A stretch of 10,000 bases of DNA from Actinidia chinensis (GCA_009663005.1 CM018906.1:25363681-25373680); one strand, 5' to 3'. Shown: positions 1 through 7,379, counted from the stretch's first letter. Translations and numbers: made by a program. Notes: generated from the sequence alone by a model not told the origin.

Positions 1-223
1 ATGTGCCAAATTAGACCACTTGGCACCTCGAGTAAGGAATCATAAGTTGTTTGTCAGGTGATGTGAGCATATAATAATGGCATGAACTTATGGGATGACA
101 CATGGAGGATCGCATTAATGGCGAAATGATATTTTGGTAGGAGCAACAGTTTTGACCTCAGCACTTAAAGCGTCGCGTGATCTTGATAGTCAGAGTGGAC
201 AAATCTCAACCTTTGGTGCCTCC

Positions 224-231
224 TATAAATA
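224..231 (+). promoter_or_regulatory. TATA box of element A
   Basis: TATAAATA followed by GGGGCTCC is a typical plant core promoter. It lies about 350 bp upstream of the gag-region start at 578 on the same strand. Transcription would start roughly 25-35 bp downstream, in the 255-265 area. Confidence 0.6.
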
Positions 232-393
232 GGGGCTCCACCATCACATATTCTTCTATTGCTAGTGATAACGAAGTGCTATTTTTGCTCCGACGTGAAC
301 CTTGCCCTTGTCAGCTCGCCATCCTCATCCTTGATTCAATAAGTATCAGCAACTCAGTCTTGCTTTCCATTTCCTAGTATCTAGTGCATATCC

Positions 394-399
394 AATAAA
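394..399 (+). promoter_or_regulatory. Possible LTR polyadenylation signal of element A
   Basis: AATAAA lies 163 bp after the TATA box, where an R-region polyadenylation signal would be expected in an LTR. A six-base match in AT-rich plant DNA is weak evidence on its own. Confidence 0.35.
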
Positions 400-1090
400 G
401 CCGACGTAGCAGACTTAAAAATTCCCTGCCTTCCTGGTTATCTGACCACCTAGGAGAGAAGTCATTCATGGCTAATGAGGTTACCTAACTTCCTTCCTTA
501 CCCTGGGAAGATCCCTTAGTCTAAAGGGTAGTCCCTCAGTCGTCACTCCCCCTCCATTTGAGAGAAAGACTAACATTATGACTCAAGACGAGCTGGATCA
601 TCTTAGAGAGTCTCATTCTTTTTCTCCAAGTGTCCAAATCAGACTACACGAGGAGAATGAGACTATAGCTTCTACTTGCCCAAGAGAGGTTGCCTTTTAT
701 GAGGCTGCCTTCCACGTCGGTCTTCATCTTCCTCTCTACCCCATCATTAGGAAAATTCTTTACTTTTACAATATTTACCCCTCTCAGCTTATCCCCAACG
801 CGTGGTGAAGTCTTGTTTGCACAGTGGTTTTGTGGTGAGACCACAAATTTTCTCTCCCTTAATGAATTTAGGAGCCTGTTCACCTTAAATAAAAATCTAA
901 AGCCAGATTTCAAATGGCTATATTTCAAGGCAAGGTCAAAGAAGACCTTGCTCGAGGGGTATCCCAACAACATCAAGGGATGGAAGAAGAAATTCTTCTT
1001 AGCGGCAGGATAACACGGGAGTTTTGCCCTCGTTAAATATCTAGGGAATGTTCGGTGTTCCAAGAGTTCCGAGGACATGGGACACCCCAG

Positions 1091-1173
1091 GTTAGTTTTT
1101 GTCTACTAAGTCATCCCCTAAATTTACAAGTATGTTTCCTTTTTCATGACTGATAAAGATTTTTTTTCTTTAG
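1091..1173 (+). other. Intron 1 of the element A gag-region gene
   Basis: The donor is CAG/GTTAGT at 1090/1091. A CTACTAAG branch-point candidate lies near 1103, and a long pyrimidine run ends in TTTCTTTAG at 1173. Family-like protein similarity stops at the donor and resumes right after the acceptor. Length is 83 nt, normal for a plant intron. Confidence 0.65.
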
Positions 1174-1603
1174 GAAAATGCTGCAATAACCTTTTGTCCA
1201 CGATCGAGCAGGGAAGGCTTGACGGGATCCTGGACTCAATCTTAGGTGCAAATATTTTCATGATCAAAAAGGTCCTAGAATCCAAGTCATTCCACAAGTG
1301 CTTCAAGGCCGCCACCAAATCAATGGCGATGACCTACTAGCGGGTAGTGCGGCTCTAATTGTGGGCAACGAAGGTGAGCCTCATCATTCCTGAGATGAAC
1401 CTCGCCAAGACAACCATTCCTAAGATAGCTCGATAGAATACATAGGAACTATCAAGAAGAAAATGAGAAAAATTCGACCACTTTGCTAAGGCTACTAGGG
1501 GGAAAAGTTCGACCACTCGTCCTTAGTTTGGAATTAGGTAGCTCGAGCTCAAGCTCGGAGGCTTGGTCGGATCCACGATTGCTCCCCGAGCTGAGATCGG
1601 ATG

Positions 1604-1672
1604 GTATTATTTTTAGTTTCTTTCCAAGTATTTCATCTCACCCGTTTACTAATATTGGATTTTCTCTTGTAG
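1604..1672 (+). other. Intron 2 of the element A gag-region gene
   Basis: The donor is ATG/GTATTA at 1604. TTTACTAAT near 1645-1653 fits the plant branch-point consensus, and the acceptor is CTCTTGTAG at 1672. The conserved MSKKISLKK segment begins two bases later. Length is 69 nt, short but within the plant range. Confidence 0.65.
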
Positions 1673-1888
1673 CTATGTCAAAAAAAATTAGCCTGAAGAA
1701 GCTCGCCCAACTTGCGGGAGGATCCAAGGGCACGAGCCCAGCGGCAACGTCGACCTCAATTGCCAAGGGGATAACCATTGGCAAGAAGCGCCCCTGCTTA
1801 ATCATTGATCCAAGGGCAACGAGTCAGAATAGTTAAACATTTATCTCCTTCCTTTATAAAATATATATTTCTTCCCTCTCTTTGGACT

Positions 1889-1920
1889 CAATCAATTTCA
1901 AAGTAGAATGAAATTGATTG
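1889..1920. repeat. Perfect 12-bp inverted repeat, 8-nt loop
   Basis: CAATCAATTTCA (1889-1900) is matched exactly by TGAAATTGATTG (1909-1920), with AAGTAGAA between them. It lies in the ~100 bp between the last recognisable gag codon of element A and the presumed end of the element B LTR. Confidence 0.8.
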
Positions 1921-2622
1921 GACAACATGTAGCATGATTTTTGCTGTACTTTTTGAATTCTAATAATGTTTGTGCAATTTGATAACTAAAGTAACTAGCT
2001 TTTTCAACTCTTAAAATGCAATAGATCTAAGTCGTAGTTGTGAAAGGAATTTGTTACAAATAATCAGAGATTTACACCATTCTAAGATGTGAGATCTATA
2101 TTTAGATTGATCAACCATTTGAAAAACCAATTAAGTTTAATTAGAGAAGAGAGAATTAGTTTCATCTAAAAATTGGATTGGAGCTTATGTCTAAACTAGA
2201 CCAATGAAATTTAGCCTATCATAATGTGATTAAAGTTGAATGGAATTCTATGCTATAATATTTGTTAAAAGCGAAGGAATTAAATACTTGACAGATAAGC
2301 GATAAAAACAAGACGAGATGGAGGTAGAACGTCCAATCTGTCGCTAAAGTAAATAAAAGATAAAATTAAGCAATAAAAAAACGCATAAATTAAACAATAA
2401 AGTAATGACTTCCATCTGTGTATGTCACTAAAAAGAACGTACAAGTGTTGAAAATAAAAATAGAGAACGAACAAACGGAAGAATTATCTAATCTCACAAG
2501 AAACTTAAACTATTTAAGACCGAAGGATTTTCCACAATTCAAACTTCTTAAATCCTGAATTTTCTTTTCAAAATTATCCCAAAAGAAAGAGAGGAACCCC
2601 CTGGTCCTTGGCTGGACTCTTC

Positions 2623-2631
2623 TTATTTATA
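2623..2631 (-). promoter_or_regulatory. TATA box of the element B 3' LTR
   Basis: On the - strand this reads CTCTATAAATAAGAAGAG. It lies about 75 bp downstream of the 18-bp repeat array (2707-2930), and a T-rich leader-like region follows to lower coordinates. Transcription would run leftward from about 2595. Confidence 0.55.
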
Positions 2632-2706
2632 GAGTTTTTGAGGAGTGTGAATCGGACCTTGAAAATCTTCAAAAGCACTGGTTACTATTCTGAACTGCCT
2701 TAGTTC

Positions 2707-2930
2707 GACCGGTTCAGCTTCTTCCACCGCCTTTGATCTTCGACTGGTTCAGTTTCTTGGACTGGTCGGACTTCTTCTTCTTATGCTTCTAACAATTTTC
2801 CCGACCGGTCGGACTTCCTGGGCCGGTTTAACTTCCTGGACTGGTTCAGCTTTCTGAACTGGTTTTATGTGTTAGTGTTTCTATTGATTTTCTGGACCGA
2901 TTGGACTTCCTGGACCGGTTCAGCTCCCTG
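2707..2930. repeat. Degenerate 18-bp minisatellite in LTR U3
   Basis: Units of 18 bp close to GACCGGTTCAGCTTCCTG occur in register at 2742-2759, 2760-2777, 2803-2820, 2821-2838, 2839-2856, 2857-2874 (partly decayed), 2895-2912 and 2913-2930, plus one at 2707-2724. Two variants mix: GGTTCAGCTT and GGTCGGACTT. The unit at 2803 completes the perfect palindrome CCGACCGGTCGG (2801-2812). On the - strand the array sits just upstream of a TATA box, where promoter elements would be. An 18-bp period could also encode a six-residue repeat, but neither strand keeps a meaningful open frame. Confidence 0.8.
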
Positions 2931-3117
2931 CAGCTCAGTTTGTTCAACCATATTGATTGGACTATATAATTGTAGTCCAAACGCCATTTAACCGACCTAA
3001 GTTGGCCCTAATGTAGTTTAAATGATGATTTTATCATGTTTCATACTTATAGCGTGTCTGAGTTCATGCAGGTTAATGCTGAGACCAAGGCCACCGTGGG
3101 CAAAAAACTACCCTAAG

Positions 3118-3133
3118 GGGGGAGTCGAACTCC
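3118..3133 (-). other. Pol III B-box-like sequence / short hairpin
   Basis: The - strand reads GGGAGTTCGACTCCC, a 5-bp stem around TTCGA, and AGTTCGACTCC fits the B-box consensus GGTTCGANTCC at all but one base. I found no A box at the usual distance upstream on that strand and no tRNA cloverleaf, so it is listed only as a motif. Confidence 0.3.
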
Positions 3134-3531
3134 CTTGCTTACAGTTCGACAAAATGCGAGAGCTGAAAAGTAGAAAATAAAAGTCTCGGTATTTGGGACT
3201 CATCCTCCCCCCTCACACTGTTCGCAAGGCCTTTATGTTTCATTTCATAAATCCACTTAGATTTTTCCACCCTGAGACCTTCACCCTACCTACCCCGATT
3301 TGAGTCGCTTTCCCAATTACCATTTGTTACCTCCGCACTCTAACTTTTTCTCCGAATATCCGATTGAGCTGATTTTTACGCGTTGGAAAGAAGATGTAAA
3401 GGGCTACAATTTTGATCACATAGGCATGGTAGATTAGATTTCTAAGGTGCTCAAAATAGAGATACAACGTACGGGGACAAATAAGAAAGTTTTGAGTTTC
3501 CTCATCTACTAGGATTCTAATTTGTGTTGCC

Positions 3532-3540
3532 TATAAATAA
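3532..3540 (+). promoter_or_regulatory. TATA-like box on + strand
   Basis: CCTATAAATAATTTC lies 0.9 kb from, and points away from, the - strand TATA box at 2623-2631. The two would form a divergent pair. AT-rich sequence makes a chance match possible. Confidence 0.35.
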
Positions 3541-3842
3541 TTTCTTGATCTCTATGAACGAAAGATGCTGTAGTTATGATTTAGTTAGGATTCTTTCGCC
3601 TTTTAGTTTAGGTGTTATTTATGTTTGTAAACGTTTTAATTATTTTTCCATTCAAGTCCAATTTCTCATACCGTAATGTTTCGCTTTTTATTTACATGCT
3701 TTCTTAGACCATGCTTGGCTAGTTTTCCAAACTGGTTGATGTGAAGGTTGAGTTGGGGATCAAGGATGAACAATGGAGGGTCAATTTATATCACCGATTT
3801 ATTTTCTTGATTTTCTATTTCTTCTTCTTTTTCGTTTTAGAC

Positions 3843-4034
3843 TACTTTCGAAAACTAGGACGTCCGAGTAGGTTCGATAAACATTCTTGTTATTAGGATC
3901 GATGATGCATACCACGATTAAAACCAACCAGATTTATTTACTTTCGAAAAAACTTGGGGTCCATATGTTCCGATAAACATCTTTGTGATGCGAATCGAGG
4001 ATGCATGGCCTGATTATAACAATCAGAGTTATTC
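3843..4034. repeat. Diverged tandem duplication, 96-bp period
   Basis: Two adjacent copies start at 3843 and 3939. Both begin TACTTTCGAAAA and share in order TTCGATAAACAT / TTCCGATAAACAT, then GGATCGATGATGCAT / CGAATCGAGGATGCAT, then CGATTA-AACCAACCAGA / TGATTATAACAATCAGA. Identity is roughly 70 percent by eye. Both copies are noncoding. Confidence 0.8.
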
Positions 4035-4494
4035 TAAGTACGTTTATATATGAATTGCTGGTCAGTATATACGCTGCCTTATACACGGTTATGAGTGAGT
4101 TGGTCATTATATTTGTTACACGAATTGAAAGATTGAAAGAACAATTATTTTAAAAAGCAAATTCTTTGAATCCGAGACAAGAGTGGCGAAGGATTTGAGT
4201 TATAAGAAGCCTCATTGGGCATTCCGAGAACTAATTGATTGGATCATTGATTTTGAGTTAGTTTTAATTAAGTTAAATCAATTTTATATATTTTTAATTT
4301 AGATTAGTTTAAAACCAATCAACCCACAAAACAAGAAATTTTATTTTGTTTCTTTTATTTTAAGTTCATTCATATAATGTTAGTTGATCCGAGTTAGTTA
4401 GTGTGATTGAGTGTTACAGCTTAGAGTAGCTAGGTCTCTTGGGAGATAACGATACCCAGATTATCGGTTTATTACTATTGCGTGACCCGGACAC

Positions 4495-4505
4495 TTTTTT
4501 TTTTT
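4495..4505. repeat. Homopolymer T11
   Basis: This is a run of 11 T on the + strand, inside the presumed 3' LTR. Confidence 0.9.
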
Positions 4506-4668
4506 ACGGTATAAAGAATTCACCTCTGGGAGCGAATACATATCCTTTGTCTTTTCAAAGTTGCACTGTTTCTATTTTAAAACAATATTTTTGACACTGC
4601 TTTTCATTCCTGTATGATGTTTATCCTGTTTTTATTTAGTGAAAATACGTCAGTTGTGATTCTCATCA

Positions 4669-4681
4669 TGCCCCCTAACTT
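4669..4681 (-). other. Polypurine tract of element B
   Basis: The - strand reads AAGTTAGGGGGCA, followed at once by TGATGAG, a typical LTR start. Such a purine run marks second-strand priming at the 3' LTR edge. Just upstream on the - strand is the small hairpin at 4688-4703. The position, after the third ORF and before LTR-like sequence, supports the call. Confidence 0.6.
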
Positions 4682-4687
4682 AAGTGG

Positions 4688-4703
4688 TGCTAGTCCCTTA
4701 GCA
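4688..4703 (-). repeat. Short hairpin upstream of the polypurine tract
   Basis: The - strand reads TGCTAAGGGACTAGCA, a perfect 5-bp stem with a 6-nt loop, 7 bp before the polypurine tract. I recall a very similar string beside the polypurine tract in other plant Ty3/Gypsy elements, but this was not checked. Confidence 0.45.
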
Positions 4704-5047
4704 AAATATGCAATTGGTACCGTTATCAGTTTTAAGATTTGATTTTCTTATAAGACTAGCATGTTTATAAATTGGTACATAATTTACATGATTGCAAACA
4801 TTATAATTTTAGAATAAAACAAAAAAATAACACAAAAAAACCCCCCATAGAAACAATGTTCAACTTTAACTAATGGCAACTTTAAGGTCAACAGGGACTT
4901 CTAGGTTATAAGACCGTGGTGCCAGAAGGGGAATAGACCAAAGGAAGGGCAACTCATAATATGGTATGGAATTTCTACCCAAAAATGTTGCAATTCATTC
5001 TAACACTAACTGCATCTACTAATAAATAAAAGTCAAAATACTAAAGC
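4704..5047 (-). other. 3' untranslated stretch of element B
   Basis: This lies between the end of the third ORF and the polypurine tract. It is AT-rich, contains a C6 run preceded by A7 (near 4837-4850), and shows no protein similarity on either strand. Confidence 0.5.
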
Positions 5048-6384
5048 CTACCATCTCAAAAACGAGCGTCTACTTTGAATCATCTCTTCGGCTTCTTCAT
5101 TGTCTTCATCTTCCTCCTTGCGGTGCTTCCGTATTGCTCTATTAGTGGTACGTAAGGCATGCTAGTATATTGTCCCACTGCTTGGACACAATAGTCAATC
5201 TTGTGGGTGACTTAAGTTCAAAATCAAAGATTGGCGACAGAAAGTTTCTTGATGTAGGCACCTCAATCCTAACTTTTCAAAGATTCTTTTCTTTGGGGGA
5301 GGGTGTGGAAAGATAAGGGGATATCAGGTGGAATTTTAGAAGAGGGCGAGACGTAACTATGCTGATTGGGAAACGTTAGGAGGACGATGACATAGTCGAA
5401 CTCTTATTAATTGAGTCATAGTGATAGGTACTATCGGTGCTGATCAATGGATCGGATAAGTGGTGCCGGCACGCTAAACATATTGAGGAAATCATGGCCA
5501 CAAATGGCATGTTAGCTCTAGTAGAGTTTTTTCTTTGAAAAAAAATCATTTCATTCAGGATACATTCTGCCACATCAATTATCACTGAGTTCATCATACA
5601 TAAAGAAATTCTGCTCAGCTAATTTCAGTTCTTTCTCGACCGTGTTGGTGCAATGTTTAATGATGATTTTTGTACCGTAACTTGTATTCAGGCTTGAATG
5701 TTTCCCCAACACAAACTTTTTCCTTTCTTGAATTCCGTTGCGATCTGTATAAATTGCACGGGCCTGCTTTTTCCTTCAAGGGTGTAATCCTTTGTTTGGA
5801 TATTGAATAGTAGTTTGGATTTAGGTCAGGGGTAATGAAGGTTATTGGCGATGAATTCAGCGTAGTCAATGTTTTTGCCTCCAACCTTACTATAATCGTT
5901 AAGCTTGTTGTGTCATCCGATATTCTCTAATAGAATTGAACACATAACCCTGTAATTCCTTCATTTTTCTCAAAGAAAAAATTCAACCCTATATCTCGCT
6001 AACTTCGAATACAATAAGTATCAACTATTTTGTTTCTCTTAATACCTGGTCTTTCACACGTGACAGATTTAGTCAATACTGTTTGTTTCCCATTTTTTCA
6101 TTCATTTTGTAAGCCTTTTCTTCCTTTCCTGAGCCCACTCAAGCCTGGAGGTAATTCCCTCTCTGACTCCTAACAAATTCTGATTGGTGAACTTTCAACC
6201 CATTTTTTCCCTCTCTTTCTTTTCTAGTTTCCCCTTCCCAGATGATCCTCACCAGATCTCCCTCCTTTATTTTGCCCTCTCTTTCGACCTAAAAATACAA
6301 AAAGCCATCACAAAATGCCCATAATAATGTTCATCCATGGGTTCTCAACTATTTTTTGGATGATTTTGTAAGGATTCGGGCCAT
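5048..6384 (-). pseudogene. Broken third ORF after pol (plant transposon protein / env-position ORF of Athila-like elements)
   Basis: The likely start is at 6384, where ATG opens MARILTKSSKK. The short basic, serine/lysine-rich start is typical of plant transposon proteins of this kind. Stops and frameshifts follow, with basic stretches such as GRKRGQNKGGRSGEDHLG (about 6280). The clearest conserved piece is at 5597-5376: IDVAECILNEMIFFQ, then TRANMPFVAMISSICLA, ending STMSSSS. This is the pattern of the 'putative plant transposon protein' domain found in third ORFs of such elements. A later open piece ends in the acidic tail RKHRKEEDEDNEEAEE and a stop at 5050-5048. The ORF lies 1 kb downstream of pol on the same strand, the env-like position in Athila/Calypso elements. 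No signal peptide or membrane segment was recognised, so an envelope role is not shown. It is non-functional. Confidence 0.65.
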
Positions 6385-6633
6385 TTGTTGTGGTTTCAAA
6401 CAGATCTTGAAAAAGAGATGTATAAGGAGTGTAAATGGTAGGATTTTTGGGCAAAATATAACTTGTTTTTAAGCTTCGAAAATGTGAATCTAACAAAATT
6501 TTCAATATAACGTGAATAGTTGATATTTTGGTTGTTTACGTTTTTTTTGCTTTAACAATGGTGATTCAAGATGGAGAAGATTAGTGAGAAACTCTTATTA
6601 ACTCAAATCTTAGTTTTGTGTGTTTTTTCGGGA

Positions 6634-6643
6634 GGTATATAGG
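6634..6643 (-). promoter_or_regulatory. Candidate internal TATA box upstream of the third ORF
   Basis: The - strand reads CCAAATACCTATATACCTCCC, about 250 bp upstream of the ATG at 6384. A CT-rich stretch and then an A/C-rich leader surround it, as in many plant core promoters. The 18-bp repeat pair at 6764-6799 lies about 120 bp upstream, which parallels the arrangement in the LTR promoter. Confidence 0.4.
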
Positions 6644-6763
6644 TATTTGGGGGAAAGAGAGAGTAGGGGCGGCTAGGATGGAAGGAAATGAAAAGTTTTA
6701 GGTTTTTGAGGGTTTAAATTAAGACCCAGATCTCCAGTTGTTTTTAAGCTGTCCCGTAACATT

Positions 6764-6799
6764 CCGACCGGTCCAACTTATCCGACCGTCCACTTCACT
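6764..6799. repeat. Two-unit copy of the 18-bp GACCGG repeat
   Basis: CCGACCGGTCCAACTTAT (6764-6781) is followed in register by CCGACCGTCCACTTCACT (6782-6799). Period and core match the array at 2707-2930. It lies in the spacer between pol and the third ORF, upstream of the TATA-like box at 6634-6643. Confidence 0.6.
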
Positions 6800-7053
6800 G
6801 GTTTTTGTATTTGGTTACCTAAGTTTTTGTATATGGGATTCTTTTAGTGGATAAGCTCAAATTAGCTGCAAAGTATTTTTGTCAAAAATTTGTGGTCTTG
6901 TATGATTGAAGGTCCATTATTTCATCCCCGAAGTGCATAAAACAAAATTTTGAACTAAAAATTTAAATTTAAGTTTAACATGTTATTAATTTTTTTTTCA
7001 ACCTAAAATTTAAATTTTGCATCATTTAATTTAGATACCTACTTAGATTAATT

Positions 7054-7092
7054 ACACACACACACACATTATAAATATATATATATATATAT
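7054..7092. repeat. Compound microsatellite (AC)n-(AT)n
   Basis: An AC run (7054-7068) is followed after five bases (TTATA) by an AT run (about 7074-7092). Confidence 0.9.
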
Positions 7093-7138
7093 TTAATTAA
7101 CTTATTTTTTTATTTTTTTTAATTAACGTTTCAAGTAT

Positions 7139-7152
7139 ACCCCTCACCCTCA
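7139..7152 (-). other. Second polypurine tract-like site
   Basis: The - strand reads GAGGGACAATGTATAATTTC and then TTGAGGGTGAGGGG. A GAGGACAATG-like string followed by a G-rich purine run is a pattern I recall at the polypurine tract of plant Ty3/Gypsy elements. Here it lies soon after pol and about 2.5 kb before the tract next to the 3' LTR. Confidence 0.4.
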
Positions 7153-7379
7153 ACTGAAATTATACATTGTCCCTCATGCAAAACGAGAACAAGAATAAAT
7201 AAAAGGGAACGAGGCACCTGTGAGCATAACATTCCGTCAACTAGTGCACTGCCTAGATGTGAATCTGCAAAATGAAGTTAGCTTAACCAAAAGATATAGA
7301 TTTTAAGCCAGACCCTTAATTCGTGGTCTCTTGATAATAGGATTCAAGTTCTTCTACAGCTCTTCTTTCACGCAAAATT

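Larger units (their letters stand above)
1..420 (+). repeat. Probable 5' LTR (3' portion) of element A
   Basis: The region has the expected order of an LTR: upstream sequence, a TATA box, then about 170 bp later a polyadenylation signal (AATAAA, 394-399), then a leader into the gag-region gene. No second LTR copy is present for comparison, so neither terminus can be fixed. I also did not find a clear primer binding site between 400 and 577. The call rests on context only. Confidence 0.45.
578..1836 (+). pseudogene. Broken gag-region gene, Transposase_28-like ('putative gypsy type transposon'), with introns
   Basis: The start MTQDELDHLRESHSF is followed by the family's signature stretch: EVAFYEAAF, then LHLPLYPIIRKILYFYNI and PSQLIPNAW. 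TGA codons interrupt the frame at about 806 and 836. After a frameshift the similarity resumes with WLYFKARSKKTLLEGYP and GWKKKFF (about 920-1005). A first intron (1091-1173) leads into DGILDSILGANIF and KKVLESKSFHKCF. An acidic linker with several stops follows, containing SSIEYIGTI at about 1425. A second intron (1604-1672) precedes the conserved MSKKISLKKLAQLAGG segment (from 1675), which ends at a TAA at 1834-1836. Known members of this family sit in the gag position of plant Ty3/Gypsy elements and are much longer, so the 3' part is missing. The gene is non-functional. I recognised the family by eye, and the domain name should be confirmed by a profile search. Confidence 0.8.
1..1941 (+). 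mobile_element. Element A: 5' part of a decayed Ty3/Gypsy-like retrotransposon
   Basis: This stretch holds an LTR-like promoter region, an untranslated leader and a broken gag-region gene, all on the + strand. The gene product resembles the plant 'putative gypsy type transposon' family, which occupies the gag position in some plant Ty3/Gypsy elements. No protease, reverse transcriptase or integrase follows. The sequence passes instead into the presumed 3' LTR of the oppositely oriented element B. The left edge lies at or beyond the window start and the right edge is approximate (1836-1942). I infer that element B inserted into A, so the rest of A may lie beyond the right end of the window. 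Confidence 0.7.
3240..4500 (+). repeat. LTR-like promoter and leader module in + orientation
   Basis: Read on the + strand, this region has a U3-like part (3340-3480), a TATA box at 3532-3540, a T-rich R/U5-like part (3560-3850), and near 4432-4495 a sequence (TCTCTTGGGAGATAACGATACCC ... GACCCGGACAC) of a type I recall from plant Ty3/Gypsy LTRs. No primer binding site follows. It lies inside the presumed - strand 3' LTR of element B. It could be a separate inserted LTR fragment or an inverted-looking part of that LTR. The identification rests on memory of such repeats, not on alignment. Confidence 0.4.
1942..4668 (-). repeat. Presumed 3' LTR of element B (may contain a nested fragment)
   Basis: On the - strand the region begins at 4668 with TGATGAG, directly after a polypurine tract. 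It includes a TATA box (2623-2631) followed by an R/U5-like T-rich stretch down to about 2000. The proposed far end, TG at 1942-1943, was chosen because TGCTGTAC-TTTTTGAAT with a nearby TGTTTGT weakly resembles the 5' LTR terminus at 9946 (TGCTACC, then TTTTGAAT and TGTTTGT). About 2.7 kb is long for this lineage. The stretch at about 3240-4500 looks like an LTR promoter and leader in the opposite orientation, so part of this interval may be a separate insertion. No protein-coding similarity was found in it. Confidence 0.5.
6800..7379 (-). other. Noncoding spacer between pol and third ORF
   Basis: AT-rich sequence with no protein similarity on either strand. It contains AAATTTAAATTT-type stretches (6945-7020), a dinucleotide repeat (7054-7092) and a purine-rich site (7139-7152). 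A small nonautonomous insertion could be hidden here, but I could not find its ends. Confidence 0.5.

Noticed and set aside
644..1078. 144-codon open frame on the - strand
   Set aside because: It is antisense to the recognised gag-region gene of element A and has no family resemblance.
2280..2474. Small hydrophobic protein on the - strand (MFVLYFYFQHLYVLF...)
   Set aside because: It is a chance open frame in T-rich R/U5-like LTR sequence downstream of the TATA box, and it matches no family I recognise.
3110..3160. Possible tRNA or tRNA-derived SINE on the - strand
   Set aside because: Only a B-box-like T-arm (GGGAGTTCGACTCCC) is present. The loop is five rather than seven bases when the stem pairs fully, and there is no A box, anticodon arm or matching acceptor stem.
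3532..3540. Host gene promoter on the + strand
   Set aside because: No coding region follows within 5 kb on this strand, and the surroundings look like LTR sequence.
6308..6505. 65-codon open frame on the - strand
   Set aside because: It runs over the leader and start of the third ORF in another frame. The start at 6384 fits the family pattern better.
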